A program made the position numbers and the translations under genes. Below the pieces are notes generated by a model. It did no database searches and was not told the origin of the DNA. It was given only the letters and a program-made list of their open reading frames with translations. Source: Gammaproteobacteria bacterium (GTDB lineage Bacteria; Pseudomonadota; Gammaproteobacteria; Ga0077536). Taken from it: DNA of 64,000 nucleotides. The stretch lies in the NCBI GenBank assembly GCA_024234975.1, contig JACKNH010000005.1:310001-374000 (forward strand). The letters are read 5' to 3'. Positions 1 through 7,756 of the stretch are shown here, piece after piece; position 1 is the stretch's first letter, and the number at the start of each line of letters is the position of its first letter.

Positions 1-75
1 TCAGGCGTTCCCCGGCATAATATTGTTGCCTGAACGGAAAGCCGCCGCATGCTTCAAATTCGGAAGTGAGGGCCC

Positions 76-1104
76 ATGCAACGAATAGAACGCATTTCGA
101 CCGAAGAATTGCCGCCTCGCGAGCGCTTGCCGTTCTGGAATGAACGGGCTGGATCGAAGATTGCTCCGTTGGCGGTGAAAGGCCTCGGCGACCAGCAATT
201 CGGTGCGACACTCTTCGCGCGCCATTTCCCCCGGTTCACGATGATGTCAGTGCGCTCGTCGCCGGCAGCAGTGTACAGCCGCACCCGGCCGTTTGAGAAA
301 GGCATGCTCAACCTGACCATGCAGCGGCTCAGCCCTGCCAGCTACGAACTCAACGGCCATAGCGTCCGGCTCGAGCCAGGTGATCTTGTCCTGATCGATC
401 CGGACCAACCGCTAAAAGCGACGTTTGCGCAAAACATGCAGTTGCTGGTAGTGCGCCTGCCGGTGGTGGAAGTGGAAAAACGATTGCCGAAGCTCTACCA
501 GATGGCCGGCTACAAGATTTCCGGTTCAACCGGTGGTGGCGCGGTGATTTCGAGCTTTCTCAATTGCGCCTGGAATCAGATGGCGAACGAGGAAAACGAC
601 GATTGGGTGGAGTTCATGGATGGCGCCATCTGGCCGCTGCTGGAAATGGCCTACGGTGCAGAGATGGTTGTGGTCGACCAGCGCGACGAACATCCCACTT
701 CGCACAACCGCGCATTGCTGGCTATCGTCGAAAAGCATCTCTGTGATCCGGATCTTGATGCCACGATGATGGCGCGGTTGCTGGGCGTGAGCGCGCGCTA
801 CGTGCAGATGCTGTTTGCACGTATGGGCACCACGCCTTCGGCATACGTCCGCAACAAACGTCTCGATCTCGCGGCGAGAATGCTGACGGACAATCGCCAT
901 CGTCGTTCCATCATCGATATCAGCTTTGACACCGGCTTCCGCGAACAGACCAGCTTCTATCGCGCGTTCCGCGCAAGATTCGGCATTTCCCCAGCCAGGT
1001 ATCGCGCCGGAGCTCGCGGGTGCCCGGCAGCAGAGGTTTGCTCAAGTCGTTATCCCGAGGCGTGTTTGCCGGAAGGATGTAAGGCATGTCGGGAGCAGGG
1101 GTAG
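76..1104 (+). CDS. AraC family transcriptional regulator
   Basis: Predicted DNA-binding regulator of 342 residues. The N-terminal ~200 residues look like the AraC_binding_2 effector domain (an RLPFWNE-type start). Residues ~213-310 form the double helix-turn-helix, ending in the typical FRARFGISPARYR. The ATG at 76 follows a GTGAGG ribosome-binding site 6 bases upstream. The odd part is a 32-residue tail after the HTH, containing five cysteines and ending at 1104, where AraC proteins normally stop within a few residues. It could be a real extension or the product of a small frameshift. The target is unknown; the nearest downstream gene is the small lipoprotein at 1128. Confidence 0.88.
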   Translation: MQRIERISTEELPPRERLPFWNERAGSKIAPLAVKGLGDQQFGATLFARHFPRFTMMSVRSSPAAVYSRTRPFEKGMLNLTMQRLSPASYELNGHSVRLEPGDLVLIDPDQPLKATFAQNMQLLVVRLPVVEVEKRLPKLYQMAGYKISGSTGGGAVISSFLNCAWNQMANEENDDWVEFMDGAIWPLLEMAYGAEMVVVDQRDEHPTSHNRALLAIVEKHLCDPDLDATMMARLLGVSARYVQMLFARMGTTPSAYVRNKRLDLAARMLTDNRHRRSIIDISFDTGFREQTSFYRAFRARFGISPARYRAGARGCPAAEVCSSRYPEACLPEGCKACREQG

Positions 1105-1127
1105 GTTGCGTCGTAAGGGGCGTCGCA

Positions 1128-1580
1128 ATGCAATCAATGAGAACCAGAAACGCTTCAGCTTCGTTAGCGCTCTTGGGAATTGCATTATCGACATCGTGTT
1201 CTGGTGACCTCCCACCCCCGACCAAGCTGGCGACAGTCCCAGGGCCGTCCGGCACCGAAATTTCGGGCGAATTCAACCTGTATGTTCCAGGTTCGATCCT
1301 GGATAGCTATTTAACGCTTGATATCGTTTCTCCCCAAGGTACTCTAAATCTACTTTCGAGTGGACATTGTGACTGGATTGCTGCGCGAATAGGTAATCAA
1401 TTAGTAGAAGTAGTTCTGTTTCAGGCCCGGGCCACCTTGAGATCGCCACATGTTTCGGGCACGGAGAAAGCCGGGCCTGCGGACAATGTCTCTGTCATGA
1501 GTATTAACCACGCTGCGCGGGAGGCAGACCTGTCGCAGCTGCGAGCTGATGGATATACGGCGGTAAAGTGCGAGTTCTGA
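1128..1580 (+). CDS. small putative lipoprotein, unknown function
   Basis: Product of 150 residues with a positively charged start, a hydrophobic stretch and a cysteine at a position resembling a lipobox (ALSTSC), so it is probably exported and perhaps lipidated. The lipobox is imperfect because the -3 residue is S rather than L/V/I. Two further cysteines (GHCDW and the penultimate VKCEF) could pair in the periplasm. The start at 1128 has AAGGGG 7 bases upstream; an in-frame ATG at 1137 is the alternative. Base composition from about 1280 to 1420 is visibly more AT-rich than the neighbours, which hints at a different origin. No family recognised. Confidence 0.6.
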   Translation: MQSMRTRNASASLALLGIALSTSCSGDLPPPTKLATVPGPSGTEISGEFNLYVPGSILDSYLTLDIVSPQGTLNLLSSGHCDWIAARIGNQLVEVVLFQARATLRSPHVSGTEKAGPADNVSVMSINHAAREADLSQLRADGYTAVKCEF

Positions 1581-1758
1581 ACTTGCTGCTCTCAATCCTT
1601 TGGAACGGATTAGCCATTCGATGCGGAATTTCCCAGCACGATAGACAAGTGCGCCGGATTAATTCTTGATTCTCCCTGTCGCCTCAATGATTCGGGGATT
1701 CGAATCCCCAGTGGCAGGTGTGATTCAAATGCTGATTTCGAGTCGGGTGGGAAGCATC

Positions 1759-1940
1759 TGGCGGAGAGGGAGGGATTGGATGGCCATGCGCGACGGCGCA
1801 TGACCACCCCTGCGGGGCGCGTCCGCATCGCTGCCGCGTCTCGACTCGCTCTCGCGAGTCTGGCGAACCGAGGGGGTCTCATCAAAGCCGCCCGTCGGCC
1901 AGAAACAACAATGCCCGCAGGCTGCGGGCATTTTTATTTC
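1759..1940. repeat. tRNA-Ser-derived repeat unit 1
   Basis: Unit of 182 bases beginning with 17 bases that match the 3' end of the tRNA-Ser gene (TGGCGGAGAGGGAGGGA). It is followed by GC-rich palindromic sequence sharing the blocks CCCTGCGGG, TGCCGCGT and CGAACCG with unit 2. It ends with an intrinsic-terminator-like hairpin at 1911-1935. It contains no convincing gene. Confidence 0.65.
1911..1935 (+). terminator. intrinsic terminator-like hairpin
   Basis: ATGCCCGC and GCGGGCAT form an 8-bp stem with a 5-base loop, directly followed by TTTTT. It sits at the end of repeat unit 1, 331 bases past the lipoprotein stop, so it could end read-through from 1128-1580 or simply be part of the repeat. 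Confidence 0.5.
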
Positions 1941-2121
1941 TGGCGGAGAGGGAGGGATGACTCGGCCGCGATGCGGCCTCGCCCTGCGGGCCGCGTCACC
2001 TGCGGTGCCGCGTTCAAATCCGCTGCGCGGATTTGTCGAACCGGCAATTTCATGTCGGGCGTTCGAATCCCCAGTGGCAGGTGTAGTTCAAATGCTGATC
2101 TTGAGATGGGTGGGAAGAATC
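1941..2121. repeat. tRNA-Ser-derived repeat unit 2
   Basis: Second unit, 181 bases, starting with the same tRNA 3'-end sequence and followed at 2122 by the intact tRNA gene. With unit 1 this gives three starts at 1759, 1941 and 2122, a period of 181-182 bases. Apparent reading frames across it encode strings such as GRDSNPRS and AEREGFEPP, which are known translation artefacts of tRNA-Ser sequence. Confidence 0.65.
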
Positions 2122-2211
2122 TGGCGGAGAGGGAGGGATTCGAACCCCCGATCCGCTTGCACGGATAACTGATTTCGAGTCAGCCGCATTCGACCTCTCT
2201 GCCACCTCTCC
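2122..2211 (-). tRNA. tRNA-Ser (anticodon CGA)
   Basis: On the minus strand the gene begins GGAGAGGTGGC and ends CTCTCCGCCA, pairing as a 7-bp acceptor stem with an encoded CCA. The anticodon arm is CTGA-CTCGAAA-TCAG, giving CGA (reads UCG). A long variable arm (TTATCCGTGCAAGCGGAT region) and the T-loop TTCGAATCC confirm a class II serine tRNA of 90 bases including CCA. Confidence 0.96.
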
Positions 2212-2276
2212 GGGGTTACAGCCTTGATGTCTGGTACGAATGGAGGCGCGATTATAGCCGCGCGGGCTGGGCTTGG

Positions 2277-2897
2277 CTATGCCGCGGGGCCGGGGGCCGT
2301 AGCGAAACCGGCCAGGAAGTCGTCGACGACGCGCGTACACAAAGTTCTGATTTGCTTGGGCGTCGGCGCCTTCTTCACGTTGAGCAGGCGTTGCAGTGAG
2401 AGGCGGTAAAGCAGCATGCCGACGATGTACTCCGCCAGCGTCGCCGGGGGAATATCCTTCAGATGCCCGAGCTCCTGCTGCCGGCTCAGAAACGAATCCC
2501 AGCCTTTGCTGGCGGCGCGGAACGTTCGTTCGAAATACAGTTCGCCGATTTCCGGGCGGGTGGACGATTCTCCTATGACGACCCGGCGCAACTGCACGTA
2601 ACGTTCGGAGGTGACCACGCGGACGGTGGCTTCGGACAGATCCAGCAAGCCCTGGCGCAGATCTTCATCGTCAACCTCGATCGCGGTCATGCTGTCGAGG
2701 TATTCCTTGATCTGGCGATCAATGACGGCGGCGAACAGGTCTTCCTTGTTCTTGAAATGACGGTAAACGGTTTCGCGCGAACCACCGGCCTTTTCCAGTA
2801 GCTTGGCGATGCTGACCTGCCGGTACCCGGCGGCCAGGAACAGGTCCGTGGCCACATCGAGCAGGTCTTCGTATTTCTCCGGGCCGCGCTTTTTCAT
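2277..2897 (-). CDS. TetR/AcrR family transcriptional regulator
   Basis: Product of 206 residues. Residues ~5-55 are a TetR-type HTH (ITKLL-like helix followed by GGSRETVYRHFKNKEDLF). The C-terminal half resembles the AefR-like ligand domain, with RPEIGELYFERTF and a long hydrophobic helix near the end. It lies between the tRNA-Ser gene and the cold-shock gene and has no obvious operon partner, so its target cannot be inferred from context. Confidence 0.88.
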   Translation of the reverse strand: MKKRGPEKYEDLLDVATDLFLAAGYRQVSIAKLLEKAGGSRETVYRHFKNKEDLFAAVIDRQIKEYLDSMTAIEVDDEDLRQGLLDLSEATVRVVTSERYVQLRRVVIGESSTRPEIGELYFERTFRAASKGWDSFLSRQQELGHLKDIPPATLAEYIVGMLLYRLSLQRLLNVKKAPTPKQIRTLCTRVVDDFLAGFATAPGPAA

Positions 2898-3112
2898 CGT
2901 CGGTTTCTTTGGTTTCCGGTCGGCGCCAACCGTCTGAAGCGCGTGGCGTCCACGACAGTTGGTGTCGGAGGTGACGCGTAACGCGGAAAATAGAGGGTGA
3001 ATCAGCTGGCTGAGCGATTATAACCGAAACGAGCGTTACGGTACGTTCTGGTGCGGGGCAGCGGAGATTGCTTTGGACTTATGCGGTGAACGCCAGGTCG
3101 GCTTGCGAGCCA

Positions 3113-3145
3113 TAAAAAAAACCCCGCCTTGCGGCGGGGTTTTCG
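3113..3145 (-). terminator. intrinsic terminator of the cold-shock gene
   Basis: ACCCCGCC-TTGC-GGCGGGGT hairpin 22 bases past the cold-shock stop. On the minus strand it is followed by a run of T (the A-run at 3114-3121). On the plus strand it is followed by TTTT, so it may work in both directions. Confidence 0.85.
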
Positions 3146-3167
3146 TTCGTTTCCCCGGTCGTAAAGA

Positions 3168-3377
3168 TCAGGCGGGCTGCACGTTGGCGGCCGCTGGTCC
3201 CTTCGGCGTGGATTTCACTTCAAACGAAACCTGCTGACCTTCAGCCAGTGACTTGAAGCCACTGCCGAGGATCGCGGTGTGGTGGACAAAAACGTCCTTG
3301 CCACCGTCAGCTGGCGTAATGAAGCCGAAACCCTTGCTGTCATTGAACCACTTAACTGTTCCTTTAATCACGAACAT
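3168..3377 (-). CDS. cold-shock domain protein (CspA family)
   Basis: A 69-residue single cold-shock domain, the normal family length. RNP1 is KGFGFI (residues 15-20) and RNP2 is DVFVHH (28-33), the aromatic patches that bind single-stranded nucleic acid. It likely acts as an RNA chaperone in the cytoplasm. It is monocistronic: a strong terminator follows, and 229 bases separate it from the fhs stop upstream, room for the long 5' leader typical of csp mRNAs. Which csp paralogue it is cannot be told from sequence alone. Confidence 0.95.
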   Translation of the reverse strand: MFVIKGTVKWFNDSKGFGFITPADGGKDVFVHHTAILGSGFKSLAEGQQVSFEVKSTPKGPAAANVQPA

Positions 3378-3573
3378 TCCTCTCAGTACATAATGGTAAA
3401 AAACGCAGATACATTGCTAGCGAGGTCGTACGGAGTTGCTGCAGGAATGCTGTCGAACTACCGGGGGCCATGCTTAGTAATCGATAAACTGCGGGAGTCC
3501 ATAGTATTCCAACAAAATCCCGATTACCAGAACCCTGACGAAATTTCTTTGCAACTGGGGGAAACCCCGGATT

Positions 3574-3595
3574 GGGGCGGCCGGCCGGCCGCCCC
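3574..3595. repeat. 22-bp perfect GC palindrome downstream of fhs
   Basis: GGGGCGGCCGGCCGGCCGCCCC is fully self-complementary and begins 11 bases past the fhs stop. It could fold as a transcript end for fhs, but no T-run follows on the minus strand, so a Rho-independent role is uncertain. The rest of 3378-3606 shows no gene and presumably holds the cold-shock promoter and leader. Confidence 0.5.
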
Positions 3596-3606
3596 TCAGG
3601 GAAGGA

Positions 3607-5280
3607 TCAGAACAGGCCTACGACCTTGCCGTCGGCATCGATATCGATGAGTTCGGCGGACGGGACCTTGGGCAGACCGGGCATGGTCATGATGTCACCG
3701 CAGACAAACACCACGAACTCGGCGCCGGCCGACAACCGCACTTCGCGGATATTCACCACGTGGCCGGAAGGGGCGCCGCGCAGCGCAGGATCGGTGGAGA
3801 ATGAGTACTGGGTCTTGGCGATGCAGATCGGGTATTCACCGAAGCCATCTTCCTGCAGCTTCTTGATCTGACCACGGACCTTGGCATCGGCGCTGATGTC
3901 GGCGGCGCCGTAAACCTTGCTGGCGACAGCCTTCATCTTGTCCCACAGATTGTCGGAATCCTGGTACAAGAACGTCATCTGCGCCGGGTTCTTTTCAATC
4001 ATGTCGACCACGGTCTTCGCCAGTTCCTCGGCGCCGGCACTGCCGTCCGCCCAGTGTTTGGATACGACCACCGGCGCACCGTACTTGGCCATTTTGCTGC
4101 GAACCAGTTCGACTTCGGCTTCCGTATCGGCGGTGAAGTGGTTCAGGCCGACCACGCAGTTCAGACCGTAGTGGTTACGCACGTTGTTGATGTGACGTTC
4201 CAGATTGACCAGACCTTTTTCCAGCGCTTCGAGGTTTTCGGTATTGAGGTCCGGCACAGCGACGCCGCCGTGGTACTTCAATGCACGGATGGTTGCGACG
4301 ACGACCGCGGCCTGCGGGCGCAAGCCGGATTTGCGGCATTTGATGTCGATGAACTTCTCGGCGCCCAGATCCGCACCGAAGCCGGCTTCGGTAACGACAT
4401 AGTCGGCCAGCTTCATTGCGCTCTGGGTCGCGATGACGGTGTTGCAGCCATGCGCGATGTTGGCGAACGGGCCGCCGTGAACGAAAGCCGGGTTGTTTTC
4501 CAGTGTCTGCACCAGGTTCGGTTTGATCGCTTCCTTCAACAGCACCGCCATCGCGCCATGGACCTTCAGGTCACGCGCGCGGACCGGCTTCTGCTCGCGG
4601 GTATAGCCGATGATGATCTTGCCCAGGCGTTCCTTCAGGTCCATCAACGAGGTCGAAAGGCAGAAGATGGCCATGACTTCGGAAGCGACAACGATATCGA
4701 AGCCGTCTTCACGCGGGAAACCGTTGCCGGGGCCGCCGAGCGAAATGGCCAGCTGGCGCAGCGCACGGTCATTCATGTCGACCACGCGCTTCCAGGTGAT
4801 GCGGCGGGCGTCGATGCCCAGCGAATTGCCGTGGTGGATATGGTTGTCGATGGCGGCGGCCAGCAGGTTGTTGGCCAGCGCGATAGCGCCGAAATCGCCG
4901 GTGAAATGCAGGTTGATGTCTTCCATCGGCACGATCTGGGCGTAACCGCCACCTGCCGCGCCACCCTTCATGCCGAACACGGGCCCCAGTGACGGTTCGC
5001 GCAGGCAGATCATGGTCTTCTTGCCGATCCGGTTCAGCGCATCGCCAAGACCCACTGTGGTGGTGGTCTTGCCTTCGCCAGCCGGCGTCGGGCTCATGGC
5101 CGTGACGAGGATCAGCTTGGCATTCGGGTTGGCCGGCAGCTTGTCGAGATACTCGAGCGAGATCTTGGCCTTGAACCGGCCGTACTGGTCGAGCTGGTCA
5201 GCGGGAATACCGAGACGCTTTTCCGCGATGTCGGTGATGGGCAGCATGGTTGCGCGTTGCGCGATTTCGATATCGGACAT
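3607..5280 (-). CDS. fhs: formate--tetrahydrofolate ligase
   Basis: ATP-dependent ligation of formate to tetrahydrofolate, giving 10-formyl-THF for one-carbon metabolism in the cytoplasm. The 557-residue length is standard for the monofunctional bacterial enzyme. The nucleotide-binding loop TPAGEGKTTT is at residues 65-74, followed by the conserved LREPSLGPVFGMKGGAAGGGYAQ stretch (seen, not shortened) and the N-terminal TMLPITDIA signature. The nearest genes are a cold-shock gene downstream and a thioesterase upstream, so no one-carbon operon is visible. Identification rests on strong family resemblance over the whole length. Confidence 0.97.
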   Translation of the reverse strand: MSDIEIAQRATMLPITDIAEKRLGIPADQLDQYGRFKAKISLEYLDKLPANPNAKLILVTAMSPTPAGEGKTTTTVGLGDALNRIGKKTMICLREPSLGPVFGMKGGAAGGGYAQIVPMEDINLHFTGDFGAIALANNLLAAAIDNHIHHGNSLGIDARRITWKRVVDMNDRALRQLAISLGGPGNGFPREDGFDIVVASEVMAIFCLSTSLMDLKERLGKIIIGYTREQKPVRARDLKVHGAMAVLLKEAIKPNLVQTLENNPAFVHGGPFANIAHGCNTVIATQSAMKLADYVVTEAGFGADLGAEKFIDIKCRKSGLRPQAAVVVATIRALKYHGGVAVPDLNTENLEALEKGLVNLERHINNVRNHYGLNCVVGLNHFTADTEAEVELVRSKMAKYGAPVVVSKHWADGSAGAEELAKTVVDMIEKNPAQMTFLYQDSDNLWDKMKAVASKVYGAADISADAKVRGQIKKLQEDGFGEYPICIAKTQYSFSTDPALRGAPSGHVVNIREVRLSAGAEFVVFVCGDIMTMPGLPKVPSAELIDIDADGKVVGLF

Positions 5281-5407
5281 TGCTTGGCTTTCTTCCAGGT
5301 GATTGCAGATAGGGGCGTGCGGCGGATACTGCGCGGCACGTGAAACGGGCGGAATTTTACAGGTTAATCGCAGCGCGATACAGCGCGGGGACCGTTAACG
5401 AGGTGGC

Positions 5408-5857
5408 TCAGCTGGGTGTTGGGAGTAACAGTTGGTCACGCTGTTTGAACCCGGTGGCCTGCGCATGGGCGACCAGGTCGCCGTGCTGATTGGTGATGCT
5501 GACCTCCGCCAGCGCCGTGTTGCGGGTGCCGGAAAGCAGCCTGGCCTGCGCCAGCAGGCTGTCACCACCGCGCGCGGGCCGGGCAAAACTGATATTGGCA
5601 TTCAAGGTGACGCAGATTTCATTGCGCGAAAGCATGGCGTAAATCAGCGCCGTATCCGCCAGCGTGAACACGATGCCGCCATGGCACAGACCGACCGAAT
5701 TGGTCCACCGCGCAGCGACTTCCATGCTCAATTCAGCGAATCCGGGGCGCAACTCGCGGACGCTGATGCCGAATTCCGCCAGCAATGCGCCGTCGGCACG
5801 GTCGAGATGCTGCTTCACCTGGTCGGCGATGTGCTGTTCGGGGCTGGTTGCTGACAC
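5408..5857 (-). CDS. paaI: PaaI-type acyl-CoA thioesterase (hotdog fold)
   Basis: A 149-residue single hotdog domain, matching hydroxyphenylacetyl-CoA thioesterases. The signature CHGGIVFTLADTA spans residues 58-70, with His59-Gly-Gly and the catalytic Asp68. The frame stays open far upstream (to 6448), but that extension overlaps the plus-strand gene at 6047 and is not family-like. The GTG at 5857 gives the expected N-terminus (SPEQHIADQV), although its ribosome-binding site is weak. No other phenylacetate-degradation genes are adjacent, so the physiological substrate is open and the symbol is by family only. Confidence 0.85.
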   Translation of the reverse strand: MSATSPEQHIADQVKQHLDRADGALLAEFGISVRELRPGFAELSMEVAARWTNSVGLCHGGIVFTLADTALIYAMLSRNEICVTLNANISFARPARGGDSLLAQARLLSGTRNTALAEVSITNQHGDLVAHAQATGFKQRDQLLLPTPS

Positions 5858-6046
5858 CGTGCAATAAACGTGCTTTGGAATTCGGGTGCAGTATACAGTG
5901 TGCCCCCGAGAGGCCACCTGTTGCACGAACCCGCCGGCTTGCCCAATATTGCGCCAGGCCAGCGGCATTGCAGCGCAGTATGCACCGTTGAAATGTCGGG
6001 GCAGCCGCCAAGGTAGCGGAACGGCCAGCGAGGAACCAGGACGATC

Positions 6047-6793
6047 ATGACCTATTGCGTTGCCATCAATCTGAATGCCGGTGCCGTGTTCTGTTCGGAC
6101 TCGCGCACCAACGCCGGCGTGGACAACATTTCCACCTACAGCAAGATGCGGGCGTTCGGCATCGAAGGTGAGCGGCAGTTCGTGGTGTTGTCGGCGGGCA
6201 ACCTGGCCACCACCCAAGGGGTGATCGCACAGCTTGAAAAAGACATCCGTACGGCCGCGCAGGTAAACCTGTATAGCCTGAGCACGCTGACCGATGCCGC
6301 GGACTACATTGGAAGTATCAATGTCGCCGTCCAGCATCGTCACGCTGCCCAGGGTAACGCCGCGATGTTCGAGGCCAGCTTTATTTTCGGCGGTCAGATC
6401 GGCGATCAGCCGCCCGAAGTGCACCTGGTTTATCCGCAGGGCAACCACATCACCACTTCAAGTGATACGCCTTACCTGCAGATCGGTGAAAGCAAGTACG
6501 GCAAACCCATTCTGGATCGCATCCTGACGCCGGACTCGGATCTCGATACCGCGGCGGTCTGCGCATTGGTCTCGATGGATTCGACCATGCGCTCCAATCT
6601 CACGGTCGGGCCCCCGATTGAAGTGCTGATCTACCGCCGGGACAGCCTGCTGGTTGAACGACGCTACAAGTTCAGCGCCGGCAGTGAATACCTGCGGGAG
6701 ATTTCCAAACGTTGGGATGCGGCGTTGAAGGATTCGTTCAACGCGATGCCGCCCATCACCTGGGGTGATGGCAATGGTGGCAAATCAGGCTGA
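6047..6793 (+). CDS. Anbu, proteasome-type bacterial peptidase
   Basis: A 248-residue Ntn-hydrolase of the Anbu/BPH lineage, a proteasome beta-like protein of bacteria. It starts MTYC, so removal of Met exposes the Thr nucleophile of this family. SDSRTNAGVDNISTY and SKMRAF follow as expected. Known Anbu proteins assemble into open spiral or ring-like particles; their peptidase substrates remain poorly known. It converges on the alpha-E and ATP-grasp genes at 6817-9193, the partners with which Anbu genes are commonly found. GGAACCAGGA lies just upstream of the ATG. Confidence 0.92.
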   Translation: MTYCVAINLNAGAVFCSDSRTNAGVDNISTYSKMRAFGIEGERQFVVLSAGNLATTQGVIAQLEKDIRTAAQVNLYSLSTLTDAADYIGSINVAVQHRHAAQGNAAMFEASFIFGGQIGDQPPEVHLVYPQGNHITTSSDTPYLQIGESKYGKPILDRILTPDSDLDTAAVCALVSMDSTMRSNLTVGPPIEVLIYRRDSLLVERRYKFSAGSEYLREISKRWDAALKDSFNAMPPITWGDGNGGKSG

Positions 6794-6816
6794 TTGAGTT
6801 CGGTCCCCGACCGGGG

Positions 6817-7749
6817 TCAGGCCGGGTAGCTGAACCAGGTCGTGGCGATGCGGTCGTGCAAATGGGCAATTTCCAGTTGCAGATCGGTGATGTAGACGTG
6901 CATCGCTTCCTTGTCCATCGTTTCGATGTTGCATTTGGCCAGCTGCGCGACGGTCTTGCGCATCTCCTGTTCCACTTCAGTGTTGCGCGGCAGGTGCGCC
7001 ATGACCTGCTGCATGACGGCCAGACAACGCATCACCGAGCGCGGGAACCACAAATCCTTGAACACAAAGTCGACCACGTCAGAGCCGATGATGCGGTCAT
7101 GACTGAACTGGCGGAACATCTGGTAAGCGCTGATGGCGCGCAACACGTTGGTCCACAGAATATTGTCGTGGGCTTCGGTCAGCCGATCACGGTGGCCGAA
7201 CAATTCCATCGCGCCCATGTCGGCAATCCGGCTGGTCATATCCGCACGTTCGATATTGCGGCCGAGCTGGATGAAGCGATAGCCCTCGGTATGGCTCATG
7301 GTGCCCGATAACAGGCCCACCATTCGCTGGGAATAGCCGATGACAGTATCGAGAAACGCTGGCCGGTTCTTGCGCGTGATCGCCTGCTGCATATGTTCGT
7401 CAACGAAATGATGCAGGTTGTTGACGATCTCCCAGGCTTCGCTCGGCAGCACTTCGCGCGAACTGCGCACGTTTTCACGGGCAAACTTCACTGTTGTCGC
7501 CAACGACGCCGGGTTGCGGACGTCGGCGAGCATGAAGCGCACGACATTGCGTTCGGTGGCCTGCCCATAGTGCGAGACGAACAACTCGGTGCTGTCGATG
7601 ACATCGGTGGAGAACTTCCACACCACGTCGGCGGCCTGCGGCAGATCCAGCGTGAGCTGACCGTTGACGTCGACCAGTCGAGCAGTATTTTCGGCGCGCT
7701 CCATGTAGCGCCCGAACCAGTACATTCTTTCCGCAACCCGCGCCAGCAT
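6817..7749 (-). CDS. alpha-E domain-containing protein
   Basis: A 310-residue, mostly helical protein of the alpha-E family, recognised from the N-terminus MLARVAERMYWFGRYMERAE. The reading frame extends 15 codons further up, but that would overlap the ATP-grasp stop. The ATG at 7749 lies 7 bases after that stop and gives the family's usual start. Members are encoded next to circularly permuted ATP-grasp proteins and, frequently, transglutaminases and Anbu; a role in peptide synthesis or tagging has been proposed from genome context only. It is co-transcribed with the ATP-grasp gene. Confidence 0.88.
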   Translation of the reverse strand: MLARVAERMYWFGRYMERAENTARLVDVNGQLTLDLPQAADVVWKFSTDVIDSTELFVSHYGQATERNVVRFMLADVRNPASLATTVKFARENVRSSREVLPSEAWEIVNNLHHFVDEHMQQAITRKNRPAFLDTVIGYSQRMVGLLSGTMSHTEGYRFIQLGRNIERADMTSRIADMGAMELFGHRDRLTEAHDNILWTNVLRAISAYQMFRQFSHDRIIGSDVVDFVFKDLWFPRSVMRCLAVMQQVMAHLPRNTEVEQEMRKTVAQLAKCNIETMDKEAMHVYITDLQLEIAHLHDRIATTWFSYPA

Positions 7750-7756
7750 CGCCGTA

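Larger units (their letters stand above)
1699..2140. repeat. 79-bp direct repeat, two copies (1699-1777 and 2062-2140)
   Basis: The two copies lie exactly 363 bases apart and are nearly the same throughout. Each starts with a T-loop-like TTCGAATCCCC, continues through GTGGCAGGTGT and ends with the 3' end of the tRNA-Ser gene, TGGCGGAGAGGGAGGGATT. The first copy overlaps a perfect 16-bp palindrome at 1694-1709 (GGGGATTCGAATCCCC). The second copy runs into the real tRNA gene, so the family is derived from, or built against, the tRNA 3' end. Confidence 0.75.

Noticed and set aside
1776..2172. Overlapping reading frames encoding AEREGFEPP and GRDSNPRS peptides
   Set aside because: These are translations of tRNA-Ser and its repeats, a common annotation artefact.
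4054..4992. Long plus-strand frame inside fhs
   Set aside because: Shadow of a strongly conserved minus-strand gene in GC-rich DNA.
5858..6448. N-terminal extension of the thioesterase frame to 346 residues
   Set aside because: It overlaps the Anbu gene on the other strand and has no similarity to the hotdog family.
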